This document shows positions 43,920 to 54,570 of a DNA stretch of 64,000 nucleotides, piece after piece. Under the pieces are notes generated by a model that saw nothing but the letters and a program-made list of their open reading frames with translations, was not told where the DNA came from and made no database searches. The number at the start of each line of letters is the position of its first letter. The first letter of the stretch is position 1. The DNA is from Heterohyrax brucei. Taxonomy: Eukaryota > Chordata > Mammalia > Hyracoidea > Procaviidae. The translations under genes and the position numbers were made by a program. The stretch spans positions 142,386,829-142,450,828 of the forward strand of contig CM053143.1 of the NCBI GenBank assembly GCA_028571685.1, read 5' to 3'.

Positions 43920-44320
43920 TTAAAAGTAGACTACTGGTTCTTTCTTCCTAGACTATCTTAGTCTGGAAGTTCAGCTGAAACCTATCTGCCATGGGTGACC
44001 ATGCTGGTTTCTGAATACCAGAGACATTGCTTCCAGTATCACAGTAGCATGCAAGCCCCCACAGTACAACAAACTGACAGATGTGTGGAGGGCTTCTGAA
44101 AATTAGCCAGTGAAAATCCTATGAATCACAACAGTATGTTGTCCCATATAGTGCCGGAGGAGGTGCCTTCCAGGTGGAAGATACCTAGGATACACAGTGG
44201 ATGCAACGAATGGACTGGACCATACTAACAGTCACGAAGATGGCCAGGCAGCATTTTGTTCTTGTGTGCATAGGGTCTCTGTGAGTTGGAGCCAACATGA
44301 TGACAAGTAATAATTGTTTT
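43920..44320. mobile_element. RTE 5' end facing a second RTE-derived fragment
   Basis: Up to about 44,095 the sequence is minus RTE 5' UTR (ATGGGTGACCATGCTGG, CCACAGTACAACAAACTGAC). From 44,096 a plus-oriented RTE-derived stretch begins at TTCTGAAAATTAGCCAGTG and ends with the tail GTGAGTTGGAGCCAACATGA. The TTAGCCAGTG motif occurs in reverse at 43,905-43,920, giving a head-to-head arrangement. Confidence 0.55.
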
Positions 44321-44681
44321 ACAAACTTTATATGTTAGGCCGTTAATGAAAGAGTGAAGAGGGAGACAAAGATGAAATAAATATTTCAGAGCAGTTTAAA
44401 ATATTCTTATGGTGTTGATCCCACTTAACATATTAGGTAAGAGAATGTGATTGGCTATGTAACCTCTGATTAGATCATCACTTAAAGTTTCTGTTTGGAA
44501 ATTGTAGACACACAGCAAATTGCAAAAACAGCGTAGGGAGTCCTGTGTAGCTTTTATTCAGTCCCCTAATGATAACATCTTACGTAACTACAATGTAACA
44601 TCAAATGCCTTTTCTGCATCAATAGACAAAATCAGGTGATTCTTGTCTTTTGTATTACTTATGTGGTTGATTACTTTAATT

Positions 44682-45862
44682 TTTTTTGAGATTATTTTTA
44701 TTTTTATTTAGCATAACTGAGTGAAAATGTACATTCCCGTATAAATTTACATGCCCACCTATGTGCAGCTTCCACTGCTTCCCTGTCCAGCGACTGCACA
44801 CTATTCCTCTCTGCTCCATACATGTCTTATCCTCCCAACAGCCTCCTTTCCCGTCCTCTCCATCCACTCCCCTTCCTCCAGCCAGAGGTCAGCAAGATGA
44901 TATCCTGTAGATGTTTAGAACCACAAAGTGCTTCCAGTATGTGGTCACTCTGCATTGCCAAGTCCAATCCATTCCTGTACAAAGAGTCGACCTTTGTTAT
45001 AACTTACGGGAAAGGGCAACATCAGGGCTGGGGGCCGTGCTCTCAGAGGAACCCCAAAACCGCTGGATCATCAATTGAGGTCTTTTAGTGGAGATCTCAT
45101 GATGCACCCCTTTTTATTCTTGTGTTGCCAGTGAGACTCAACCTAGTGAGCTCCATCGTGGCTATCACTGGTGGTGGCTGGGCACCATCCGGTTCTTCCA
45201 GTCCCAAGTTGATGTAGGCACCCACTCTTGTGGGTCTCTCTGTCTTCTCGGTTGTCTTTACCACATGTCATTTTGGTCCTTGGTGAGCATCCGTTCCTGC
45301 TGAGTTGGGACCATTTGCTGTGTCCTCGGATGGCAGCTTGGCAGCTTTGAAGACCCCAGACACCACTCACCAATGTGAGGTCCAGAGAGCCCTCTTAGCA
45401 AAACGCTAGTTGTGCCAATTGGCCTGGAATTCGCCTAAGAGCATGGTCCCCCGCCCCCTGCCCCAGCTACTCTATCCTTGCAGTATTGAGTCAAGATGGA
45501 AGGAGTACTCAAGTTATGCTGAAGTCCACTTAATGTTTCTAATGTGTGCTATCACCGCTTTCTCCCAACTAGATTTCTAGTAACTATCTAAACTAAACCC
45601 TTCCCCCCCTCCCTCCTTCCTCTCCCTTACAGCTGTCAAAGAGTCTTTTCTTCTATACACAAGTCTGTTTTTGAGGTCTTATCGTAGAGGTCTCATACAG
45701 TATTTGTCCCTTTGTTGCTGACTACTTTCACTCAACATAATGTCTTCCAGTTGAAACCAGGTTAGGAGATGTTTCCTGGACTCATCATTATTCTTTATCA
45801 TTGCGCAGTACTCCATTGAGTATATGTACCATAGTTTACCTATCCATTCTTCTATTGTTGGG
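44682..45862 (-). mobile_element. 5'-truncated L1 nested inside the L1 ORF2
   Basis: Flanked by TACTTTAATT at 44,672-44,681 and 45,863-45,872. Removing it rejoins L1 ORF2 sequence (CAATTAA to GTAATCAACCACAT). Contains the last ORF2 codons (about 45,660-45,860: MEYCAMIKN-like, [19 protein letters not shown]) and a long 3' UTR. T-rich poly(A) remnant at 44,682-44,715. Confidence 0.9.
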
Positions 45863-45872
45863 TACTTTAATT

Positions 45873-47575
45873 GTTTTTATGATGTTGAACCAGTCTTGCA
45901 TCCCTAGTGTGAATCCAAGTTGGTCATGATGAATTATTTTTTTTTATATGTTCTTATATTCTATTGGCAGGAATTTTGTTGAAGATTTTTACATCTAGAT
46001 TAATGAGTGATACTGGTCTGTAGTTCTCCTTTTTTGTTGGGTCTTTCCTTGACATTGGTATCAGGGTTATGTGGCCTTCATAGAATGAATTTGGGAGTAT
46101 TCCATCCCTTTTTATACTGTGAAATAGTCTCAGTAGTATTGCAGATAACTCTTCTCTAAAAGCTTGGTAGAATTCTGCTGTGAAGCCATCTGGGCCAGTT
46201 TTTTGAACACATTTTAATCTCTTCCTTTGTGATGGGTTTCTTAAGTTGTTCTGCTTCACCTTGTGATAATTTTGGTAGGTGATATGAATTTAAGAATTTG
46301 TCCATTTCCTCCAGGTTTTCAAATTTGTTAGAGTACAGTCTTTCATAGTATTCTGTTATTGATATTTTGGATTTCTGATAGATCTGTTGTGACAACTCCC
46401 CTCTCATTTTGTATTTGGGTTATTTGTTTCCTTTCCTGTTTTTCTTTAGTAAGTTTAGCCAGTGGTTTTGTTCATCTTTTAAAAAAACCAGCTTTTGGTC
46501 TTTTCAGCTTTTTCAATTGTTCGTCTATTCTCTAATTTGTTTAGTTCTGCTCTAATCTTTATGATCTGTTTTCTTCCGGTGCCTGAGGAGTTCCTCTGTG
46601 CTCTCTTGCTACTTGTTCAAGCTGTAGGGTTAGATCTGTGGTTTGGGTTCTTTCTTTCTTCTGGATGTGTGCATTTATGGAGATAAACTGACCTCTGAGC
46701 ACTGCTTTGGCTATATCCCATAGGTTCTGGTAGGAAGTGTTTTCTTTCTCGTTGGAATCCATAAATTTCTTTATTTTATCCTTGATTTCTTCTATAACCC
46801 ATGGCTGTTTGAGCAAGATATTGTTCAGTTTCCATGAGTTCTATTTTCTGTGTATGTTATATGCTATTAATTTTGACTTTAATGGCTTTGTGGCCTGAGA
46901 AGATACTTTGCAGTAATTCAGTGGTATGGATTTTGTTTAGATTTCATTTTTATGTCCTAACACGTAGTCTGTTCTGGAAAATGTACCATGTGCACTGGAG
47001 AAGAAGGTGTAGTTGTCCTCTGGTGGATAGAAAGTTCTGTGTATGTCAGTGAAGTCTATTTGGTTAATTGTGACAATAAGATCTTCTGTGTCTTTATTGA
47101 GCTTTTTTCTAGATAATCTGTCTAGTATTGAGAGTGGAGTGTTCAAGTTTCCCACTATTATCATGGAATGATGTGTCTCAATTTTGAGTGTAGTGTTTCT
47201 TTGATGTGTTTAGATGCTCTGATGTTGAGTGTGTAAATATTTAATATTGTTAAGTCCTGCTTGTGTATTGAACCTTTCAGTAATAGTATCCATCCTTGTT
47301 CACGATGGTGGATTTTACATTAAAATCTATTTTATCTGAGATTAGTATTGCCACACCTGATCTTCTTTGTGTATTGCTACCTTGATACGTACTCTTCCAT
47401 CCTTTAAGTTTTAGTTTGTTCATACCTTTAAGGCGAGTTTCTTGTAAGTAACGTATAGACAGGTCATGTCTTTTGATCCAAGATGCTACATGTTGTCTTT
47501 TTACTGGAGGGTTCAGCCCATTCACATTCAATGTAATTATTGATAGTGTGTGATTAGTGCTGTCACTGTGATATG
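45873..47575 (-). pseudogene. L1 ORF2 N-terminal part (endonuclease and start of RT)
   Basis: Frames in order: NVNGLNPPVKRQHVASWIKR, LSIRYLQETRLKGMNKLKLK and GVAILISDKIDFNVKSTIVN; then IIVGNLNTPLSILDRLSRKK and FSRTDYVLGHKNEI; then [20 protein letters not shown] and [20 protein letters not shown]. The endonuclease Glu (QET) remains. The usual G-D-F-N reads G-N-L-N and the S-R-x-D-H motif has Tyr for His, so the nuclease is dead. The last few ORF2 codons of this copy lie at 44,606-44,671. Confidence 0.9.
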
Positions 47576-48009
47576 TTTATTTTTGTGTTGATGTTTTCTC
47601 TGTTGTTTTTACTATTCTGTTTTGGAATATTTTTCTTTATGAGTTGATTTTTCACATTTTTCAATGTTGGTTATATGGTTGTTGAGACTCCTGTATTATG
47701 TTTCTTGATTTGATATGTTGCATCCTTATTGTGCTTTGCCGCTGCCCCTGTGATCTCCTTTAAAAGTCTATGTTTAAACTCAGTTTTAACTATTACCAGT
47801 CTTGTCAACTTCCTCTCCATCTGGAAGAACTATAACTGTAGTACATCACTGTTTTTGATATGATGACATCATAGTTTTCATGATATGATTACTGGATCAC
47901 TTCTTTTAATATCACAGCTTTGATTGAGTTTGGAGCCTTCCCTAATGGAGTAGTTTTCTGGATGATATGTCCTGTATTTCTTCCTAAAATGTAAAATTAA
48001 TGGTTTTGT

Positions 48010-48951
48010 TCTTCTAAGCCAAAAGCTTCTTTTGTATTTCTTGTAGCTTTGGTTTGGTTTTTACAAAGTTTCTGAGTTTCTGTTTATCTGCGAATGTCTT
48101 GATTTCATTTTCATATTTGAAAGATAATTTTGCAGGGTATATAATTATTGTGTGGGAGTTCTTCTTCTTCAAGGCTTTGAATGTGTCGTCACATTGTCTC
48201 CACGCCAGCATCGTTTCTGCTGAGAAATCTAATGAAAGCCTACAGGGTTTCCCTCTGAATGTTTGCTTTGCTTTGGCTCTTGCTGCCTTTAAGGATTTCC
48301 ACTTGTGTTTCATTTTGTTGAGCTTGATTATAATGTGTCTTGGAGTCTTTCTTTTGGGATCTATATTGCGTGGCATTCAGTATGGATCTTGGATATCTAT
48401 ATTCTCTTCTTTCAAAATTTCTGAGAGGTTTTCTGTCAGCAGCTCAGCTGCGATACTCTCTGTGTTCACAAGTGTCTCACCCTGTTCAGGAACTCCAATT
48501 AATTGTAGATTGTTCCTCTTAATAGAGTCCCACATGCTTCTTAATTCTTCTTCATTTTTCTTGTTTCTTTGTTCTGATTTCTCCTCATAGACACTGGAGT
48601 CAGTAGCTCTGTCTTCCAAGTCAGAAAGTCTCTTTTCCATTTGTTCCATTCTGTTTTCTTGGCTTTGAACTGAATTTTCTGTCTCTTTGATTTTGTTATT
48701 GATCTGTTGGACTTAGAATATTGGCGTTCCATCAGATAAAAAAGCTTGCTTAATTTTTCATTTTGCTCTGCTATATTTTGTATAAGGTCTAGGATGACTC
48801 TCTATATAATCCTTTTGTACTCACTCACCAATAGTTTCAGAAAGGCTTCTTTGTCTGGGAAGTTCTTTGGATCTTTCTTTTGTGGGCCTTTTGAAGCTGT
48901 GGGTGAGTTCTTCCTAATGTCCTGGTCCAAAGTTCATTGCTTTTTGGGCAT
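48010..48951 (-). pseudogene. L1 ORF1 (broken)
   Basis: ORF1p is the RNA-binding trimeric chaperone of L1. The start ATG at 48,951 gives MPKKQ and then TGA at codon 6, followed by TLDQDIRKN-like sequence. Downstream: MEQMEKRLSDLEDRATDSSV (coiled coil), LQLIGVPEQGETLVNTESIA, HIIIKLNKMKHKWKSLKAA (RRM region) and LRNFVKTKPKLQEIQKKLLA. At least two frameshifts. A 178-codon plus-strand frame across it is antisense noise. Confidence 0.9.
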
Positions 48952-49984
48952 CTGGAGGTTGTTTTGTTTCTCTGGTGTTACTTTAACAAGATCAAAAGCT
49001 CAGTCTGAAACGGAAGTTGATCTTCAGACACCTGTATGTGCTCCAGTGACTTGGCTCAGTGAAGTGTCTGGGGTAGCAGGCTCCATCTCCTGATCGGCTA
49101 AGATACAGCCTCACTTATAGAGAGTCACTGAGGAGCCATCAGCTGACCCTACAATGTGACAGTAAAGGTTGGAAGAGAAGCTGTCTGGATGTTCTGCAGT
49201 TATTTCTGTATTAGTCAGGCTTTCAGGTATGCAAGTCTGTCTTTCCAGCTGGCAAAGTAAGCACCTCTATATCAAAGACTGCATTACTGCTGGAAAAGTG
49301 CTCTCTGGGCAGGCAGTGCCTCACAGCAGTAAAGGCTGGAAGAGAACTCATCCGGATGCACCACAGTTATTTCTGTATTAGTCAGGCTTTCAGATGTGGA
49401 AGTCCCTCCAACTGGCAAAATAAGCACCTGCTGGAAAAGTGCTCTCCAGGCAGGCACTGCCTCCCAGCTTGGGAATTAGGTCCAGCTGAGGCTTCTGTGT
49501 AGGAAACTCCTCCTCGCGGTGAATCAAGTGACATCCTGCTTAGGTTCCCCCACTCGCCTCAGAAAAGGGCTGTTCAGTGGCCAAGATTTGGAGATTCCAA
49601 AAGCAAGGTCAGAGGCACTGAGCTGCACAGACTCCAAGCCAGACTTCCCAAGCGTGGTGACTCCGCTTGCCGACCTCATCATCAGCACATCTGAGCCTTG
49701 CCGCCAGTCACCTCAACTCCTCCCACCAGCTCAGACAGAGAGGAAGAAACAGCCAAAATGATGATTTACCTTCAGTCAGTGAGAGCCGGGACTCAACAAG
49801 GGTGGGGGTTGGTGAAAGAAAAGAAGCTTCCTGCTCAGTGGCATGTAGACCAAATAGACAGCCCTATGCTGTGTCCTAGGGATCACTGGATGTCCAGAAG
49901 GCTCTGTTTAATTATCAGTGCAGGCCTTGGTTTCCAGAGAGATTTAGAGAGACGTGTATTTAATCCACCATCTTGACTCTGCCC
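48952..49984 (-). other. L1 5' UTR with tandem internal repeat
   Basis: GC-richer 1-kb leader ahead of ORF1, ending in GGGGCAGAGTCAAGATGGTG. Contains two tandem copies of a unit of about 167 bp at 49,161-49,475. It would have held the internal promoter. Confidence 0.75.
49161..49475 (-). repeat. Two diverged ~150-167-bp tandem units in L1 5' UTR
   Basis: AGTAAAGGTTGGAAGAGAAG at 49,161 and AGTAAAGGCTGGAAGAGAAC at 49,328. Both are followed by CAGTTATTTCTGTATTAGTC, AGGCTTTCAG and CTGGAAAAGTGCTCTC. The second unit lacks about 20 bp. Confidence 0.85.
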
Positions 49985-50347
49985 CTTATAGGATAACATC
50001 AAAACCCAGAAACTGACACATTGGTGCAATGCTGGTAACTAACTGATTTCACTGGTTTTTAATGCACTATGTGTATAGTGGTATACAATTTGATAAAATT
50101 TCATGTGTGTAACCACCATTATAATCAAGATACAGAACTGTTCTGTCAGTGTCAAGAAACTACCGCATGTGGGCCGTGCTTTCCTGCCACTTGTCCATCC
50201 TTCTCTGGCAACCACTGATTTCTTTCTCTATACTCTCATTTTGAGACTGTTAAATAAATTGAATCAGATGGTAGTTTTTTGTGAGTGGCCTTCTTTCACT
50301 CTGCATAATGCTCTGGAGATCCATCTAAGCTGTTTTGTGCATCAAGG

Positions 50348-50524
50348 AAAAAACTAAGCCAAACTCGTTGATGTCAATTAGATTCTGACTCATAGTGACT
50401 AGATTCTGACTGGTAGGAACCCTATAGTGTTTGTAGGGTTTCTGAGGAGCAGTTGGTAGATAGTGTAAACTGCTGGCCGTTTGTTTAGTAGCTGAGTGGT
50501 TAACCATTGTACCACCTGGGCTTC
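50348..50524 (-). mobile_element. AfroSINE-type SINE in the old L1M
   Basis: ATTCTGACTCATAGTGACTA (duplicated GACTAGATTCTGACT inside), TTTCTGAGGAGCAGTTGGTA and TACCACCTGGGC. Confidence 0.85.
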
Positions 50525-51370
50525 ATATATCAGTAGTCATTTTTTTGCTGGCTAGTATTCATTGCATGGATGAATACACCACAGCTTAACTGGTCACCCT
50601 TTAAAGAACATTTGAGTTGTTTCTGTTTTTGACTGCTATGAGTAAAGCTGCTGTGAACATTCACGTACAGATTTTTTTATGTGAACCTAAGTTTTCCCTT
50701 CCCTGGGATAAATGCCTAAAAGTGCAATTGCTGGATTGTATTGTAAGTGTATATTTAGTTTTATAAGAAACCACCAAACGGTTTTCCAGAGTGGCTGTGT
50801 GTACTACCAGCAGTGTGTAAGTGATCGAGTTTTTCTGCTAGCTTTTGAGATTATCACTATTTTTTTTTAAACACTGTTTTAATTTAATCATTCTAATAGT
50901 TGCATAGTGATATGTCATTATGGCTATTGTTTGCCTTTCACCATTTCGCTTGTGGCTTTTGATGTTGAACATCTTCTCATTTATCTGTATATTCTCTTGG
51001 GTGTAATGTCTTCATATATTTTGCCCATTTTCTAATTGGATTATTTATTGTTGAGTTTTTAGAATTCTTTTATATTCTAGATGTAAATCCTTTGCAAACA
51101 TCTCCCTCCCATTCCCTTAACTTCTCATCTGTAGCTTTTTTTTGTTTGTTTCATTACCTTAGCTGAGTCTTTCACAGAACAAAGTTGTAAATTTTGATAA
51201 AATCCAGTTTATAATGTTTTTCTTTTATGAGTTGTGCTTTTGGTGTTATGTGTGATCTCATCTAGTCCTGGGTTCTGAAGAGTTTCTTCTGTTTTCTTCA
51301 GAAAGTTTCCTTTTCATGTTTTACAAGATAATCACTTTTTTCGATATAGTTTTCGATAATGACCTGATAT

Positions 51371-51687
51371 TAGTGACAGGTAAGTTGCTAGCTTTGCCAT
51401 TTTCTTGTTTCTGGCTTGTATTTTCCTTTATTAGTACAGTGGCTTTTCTGTAAGATTTGGCTTTAGTATTACTGTCTTATTTTTTTTCCCAAGCATCTTG
51501 TTTAAAATTAATTTGTCTGTGTTGACAATTCAGATGAGATCATGTAATTACATGTCTGTTTAATTGGTCATATGTAAGCTGAAGCCAACTACTCTAGGGT
51601 GTAAAACTGCCACCTTTCTTTTAGAACACCTTTACATGCTGTAATTATTGTCAGTAATTTTAAACTAGAAGAGATTCAATACAGGGC
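51371..51687. other. Unannotated sequence
   Basis: Possibly the diverged continuation of the old L1M. No gene recognised. Confidence 0.35.
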
Positions 51688-51854
51688 ATTAAAACCAAAC
51701 CAAATTGTTTGTCAAGTTGATTCAGACTACAGAGACGGTATAGGATGGAGTAGAGTTGCCTCATGGCGCTTCCAGGGAGTAGTTGGTAAATTCAGACTGC
51801 CAGACCATTTGGTTAGCAGCCGTGCTCTTAACCACTACACCACCAGGGTTCTGA
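51688..51854 (-). mobile_element. AfroSINE-type SINE
   Basis: TTGTCAAGTTGATTCAGAC, ATGGCGCTTCCAGGGAGTAG and CACTACACCACCAGGGTTCT. First of three consecutive minus SINEs. Confidence 0.92.
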
Positions 51855-51867
51855 TGCAGGACAGAAA

Positions 51868-51922
51868 AAAAAATCGAAACTTGTTGCTATAGAGTTGATT
51901 GTGACTCACAGTGACCCTATTT
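51868..51922 (-). mobile_element. AfroSINE tail fragment
   Basis: AACTTGTTGCTATAGAGTTG and GACTCACAGTGACCCTATTT. The element is cut where the next SINE begins. Confidence 0.8.
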
Positions 51923-51925
51923 AAA

Positions 51926-52098
51926 AACAAAAAAGACAAAAAAACCTGTTGCTGTCGAGTCAATGCCAACTCCCAGTGACCCTGTAGGAACACCTGAACT
52001 GCTCTGAAGGGTTTCTAAGGAGTGCCTGGTTGATTCAAACTGCTGGACTTTTGGTTAGCAGCCATAGCTCTTAACCACTGAGCCACCAGGGCTCCTTT
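51926..52098 (-). mobile_element. AfroSINE-type SINE
   Basis: CCTGTTGCTGTCGAGTCAAT, CAGTGACCCTGTAGGAACAC and ACTGAGCCACCAGGGCTCC. Inserted into the tail of the previous fragment. Confidence 0.95.
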
Positions 52099-52540
52099 AG
52101 ATACTTAACAGAATTGTTAGAAGGGCTTAGCACCAGCTTTTAGGCTGGATTTAGGTTTGCCTGAAAAGCAATACAGAGGTAACCTGCAAGGGGAGCTCCT
52201 AGGGTGCCATGGACCCATGCTGGGATCCAGAGCTTGCGCTGCTGCCGCTGCTCCCCTTTCCTCTGCAGACACCTGGACACTGGATGAGAGACCATAGCTG
52301 CAGTTCAAAATTAGAAAGTCAAACTAAGAATCCTTGGCTGCTGCTGCTGGCCAAATACCATACTGTGTCTTGTTGCCCAGGAAGCTGGAGAGTGGACACT
52401 GGAACAGTGCTGTAGAGAACCCCTACACTTGTACAACCATGCTTACCCTCAAAGCAACCCAAAAGGTATCCTTCACATTGTCCATGAATAAATTTAATTG
52501 GTGGGCTATAGTTAATATTCAGTGCCCTCACTGTGAGGAA
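52099..52540. other. Unannotated, GC-richer sequence
   Basis: Contains CTG-type triplets near 52,238 and 52,335. No domain-bearing frame or splice context. Confidence 0.35.
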
Positions 52541-52940
52541 AGGAGCACTGGTGGAGCAGTGGTTAAGTGACTGGCTGCTAACTAGAAAAGTTGTCAGTTC
52601 AGACCCACTCAGCAGTTTTGCAGAAGAAAGACCCAGTAATCTGCTTCCACAAACATTAAAAAGAAAACAAAACAAAATAAAAACCAAACCCATTGCTGTG
52701 GAGTCTACTTTGACATATAACACCCCTATAGGACGGAATAGAACTGCCCAGAGAGTTTCCAAGGAGCAGCTGGTGGATTCAAAGTGCTACTCTTTTGGTT
52801 AGCAGCCAAGCTTTTAAGTGCCACCTGGGTTCTGCCATAAACATTTTAGTCTAGAAAACCCTATGGGCAGTTCTGCTCTGTTACGTGGGGTCAGTATGTG
52901 TCCACATTGACTTGACAGCACCTGACAAAAACAATAGCTT
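52541..52940 (+). mobile_element. AfroSINE long variant split by another SINE
   Basis: Head GGAGCACTGGTGGAGCAGTG at 52,541, middle CTGCTTCCACAAACATTA to 52,662. It resumes at about 52,845 (GAAAACCCTATGGGCAGTTC) and ends GACTTGACAGCACCTGAC. The gap is filled by a minus SINE. Confidence 0.9.
52672..52836 (-). mobile_element. AfroSINE-type SINE nested in another SINE
   Basis: CATTGCTGTGGAGTCTACTT, AACTGCCCAGAGAGTTTCC and TAAGTGCCACCTGGGTTCT. AAACATTA before and AAACATTT after suggest a target duplication. The 147-codon minus frame across this region is incidental. Confidence 0.9.
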
Positions 52941-53904
52941 TAAAGAAGCCTAGTAAATGTAGCTTTTAGATTTTTTTCAGTCTCTCCAAAAGGAGGATAG
53001 GATGGAGGTTGGTTGAGTGAAGTGACACAGGACTGAAAGTGTTCTGATTCAGGGCCAAGTAAGTGGACCAGTGTGAGTTTCATAAACCAAATCATTAGGT
53101 GTTTAAAGAACTTAACCCCAAGGTGAGAAGGTAGAAGAGTACTTCTGCTTTTGTATACCCAATGTATTTTCTGTTTTCTATTGAAATGTTAAATTTAATA
53201 TAAGGAGTACGTATAATCCTCTAATATCTTTTGTTTCAGTGGCTTGATCATCTTGCCCATGAGGGATGCATGTACCCACTTTGAACTTACTACATTTTGT
53301 ATGATTAGGAAGTAGAAGCATAGTGGGTTTGATATTTTGTCTAAGGTTTAAAATACATCTTAACATCTCCCAGTTTCTGAAACCATAGCTTTCCTTTTTA
53401 TGAATGTGTAGTGTAAAATGTTACTGTTTTGGAAAATACTTTTTAAATTCAGTCTTCATTATTCTTCTCATAGTGTTGGAACCCAAGCCTTTTCTCTTAA
53501 CACCCATCCCTGGAGAGTAATACAGAGAAGGAGGTTTTCTCCTAGAGCTGTATGTGGGGCCTTGGAACTCCACAGCTGTCAGTTATCACTTGGCTGCCAA
53601 TTTGTCAGGAATAGTTCAAGTTTAGTTTGCTTTATTGCACTTTGTTGAGATTTTACTCCTGGATGTATTAGTTTTATTTTCTGCTTAAAAACAAAATGAG
53701 ACTTACAGAAATGTTTGCAAACACTGGTTTTGTATGGGCTGTGATGACAATCAATTTAAAATGCAGTAAAATGAATTGCATGAAATATTTTGAGTTTGTG
53801 TTATGTATATATTTCTGTGGAAAAGCCGTGGCTTTCATGAAATTCTTAAAGGGAGGACTTAACCTAGGAAAGATTAAAAATGTCTGGTCTGTACTTTTTC
53901 TAAC
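52941..53904. other. Unannotated AT-rich sequence
   Basis: No gene or repeat recognised. Confidence 0.4.
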
Positions 53905-54570
53905 CATTACCTAGGGTCTCAAAAGCTAGCAAGCAGCCATCTAAGTAGCATCAGTTGGTCCCAATCTACCTAGAGTAGCGAAAGGTGAAGGACACCAAAG
54001 ACATGAGGAAAATATGTGGCCCGGAGAGAGAGGGACCATATGATCTGGAGACTTTACCAGCATGAGACCAGAAGAACTAGATGGTTCCTGGTTACTGCCA
54101 ATGGCTGCCCTGAAGGGGAATACAACATAAATGCCGTGAGGTAGCAGGAGAAAAATGGGTGTACAAAACTAGAACTCTACTAAAAGACCAGATTTGATGG
54201 TCTGACAGACTAGAGGGTCCCCTGAGGATATGGCCCCTGGACTCTCTGTTAGCACAGACATGAAACTAGTCGCCAAGCCAATTCTTTAGACAAAGCTTGG
54301 ACTGGACTATTAAGTTATTGAGTGATGCTGGTGAAGAGTGTGCTTCTTGCCTTAAAAATATACGTGAGACTGAATGAACAGTTCCTGACCAGAAGCAAGA
54401 TGAGAGGGAAGAGTGGGACAGGAGTTGGTTGAAAGGATGTGAGAAGTACAGGGTGCAAACTAAGAGTATGCTGTCACAGGGTAGGGAGAGCAACTCAGTG
54501 GTGTGGGGGGGTTGTATGGTAACTTAACTGGCATTGTAAACTTGCACTTAAAGCACAACAAAATATTGAA
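53905..54570 (+). mobile_element. Afrotherian-type L1 3' end, plus strand
   Basis: ATGCTGTCACAGGGTAGGG, GCATTGTAAACTTGCACTTA and AAGCACAACAAAATATTG correspond to the reverse of the T-rich start of 21,957-22,490. Upstream, CTAGCAAGCAGCCATCTAAG and CCAGAAGAACTAGATGGTTC belong to a long 3' UTR. Only UTR is present. Assignment to L1 is by comparison within the window. Confidence 0.5.

Larger units (their letters stand above)
38085..44095 (-). mobile_element. Nearly full-length RTE LINE split by an L1 and a SINE
   Basis: 5' end near 44,095, 3' end near 38,085. RTE LINEs encode an apurinic-like endonuclease and a reverse transcriptase. Seen in order: 5' UTR (43,920-44,095), endonuclease segments (43,517-43,906, then 40,317-40,778), linker (40,070-40,252), reverse transcriptase (38,682-39,676) with a catalytic block reading LHYVDDTDFLAAS, and the 3' end. 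Stops and frameshifts are frequent. Split by an L1 at 40,794-43,501 and a SINE at 38,912-39,086. Inactive. Confidence 0.88.
44606..49993 (-). mobile_element. L1 with intact 5' end but truncated in ORF2, no poly(A)
   Basis: The 5' end reads GGGGCAGAGTCAAGATGGTG (from about 49,984). It runs through 5' UTR, ORF1 and the endonuclease and first part of the reverse transcriptase of ORF2, and ends at 44,606 inside the RT (SIDAEKAF region). Flanked by TAACATCAAA at 44,596-44,605 and 49,994-50,003. Interrupted by a third L1 at 44,682-45,862. Its usual 3' half and poly(A) are absent. Confidence 0.8.
44497..51370 (-). mobile_element. Old L1M split by younger L1s
   Basis: 3' UTR piece at 44,497-44,605 (GACACACAGCAAATTGCAAA, CCCTAATGATAACATCTTAC) resumes at 49,994 (AACATCAAAACCCAGAAACT, CACTGGTTTTTAATGCAC). 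It runs through ORF2-end sequence to about 51,370. Contains a SINE at 50,348-50,524. This is the oldest layer of the nested stack. Confidence 0.8.

Noticed and set aside
48054..48590. 178-codon plus-strand frame
   Set aside because: Antisense to L1 ORF1. Its composition is the complement of ORF1.
52319..52802. 147-codon minus frame
   Set aside because: Runs across two SINEs; not a gene.
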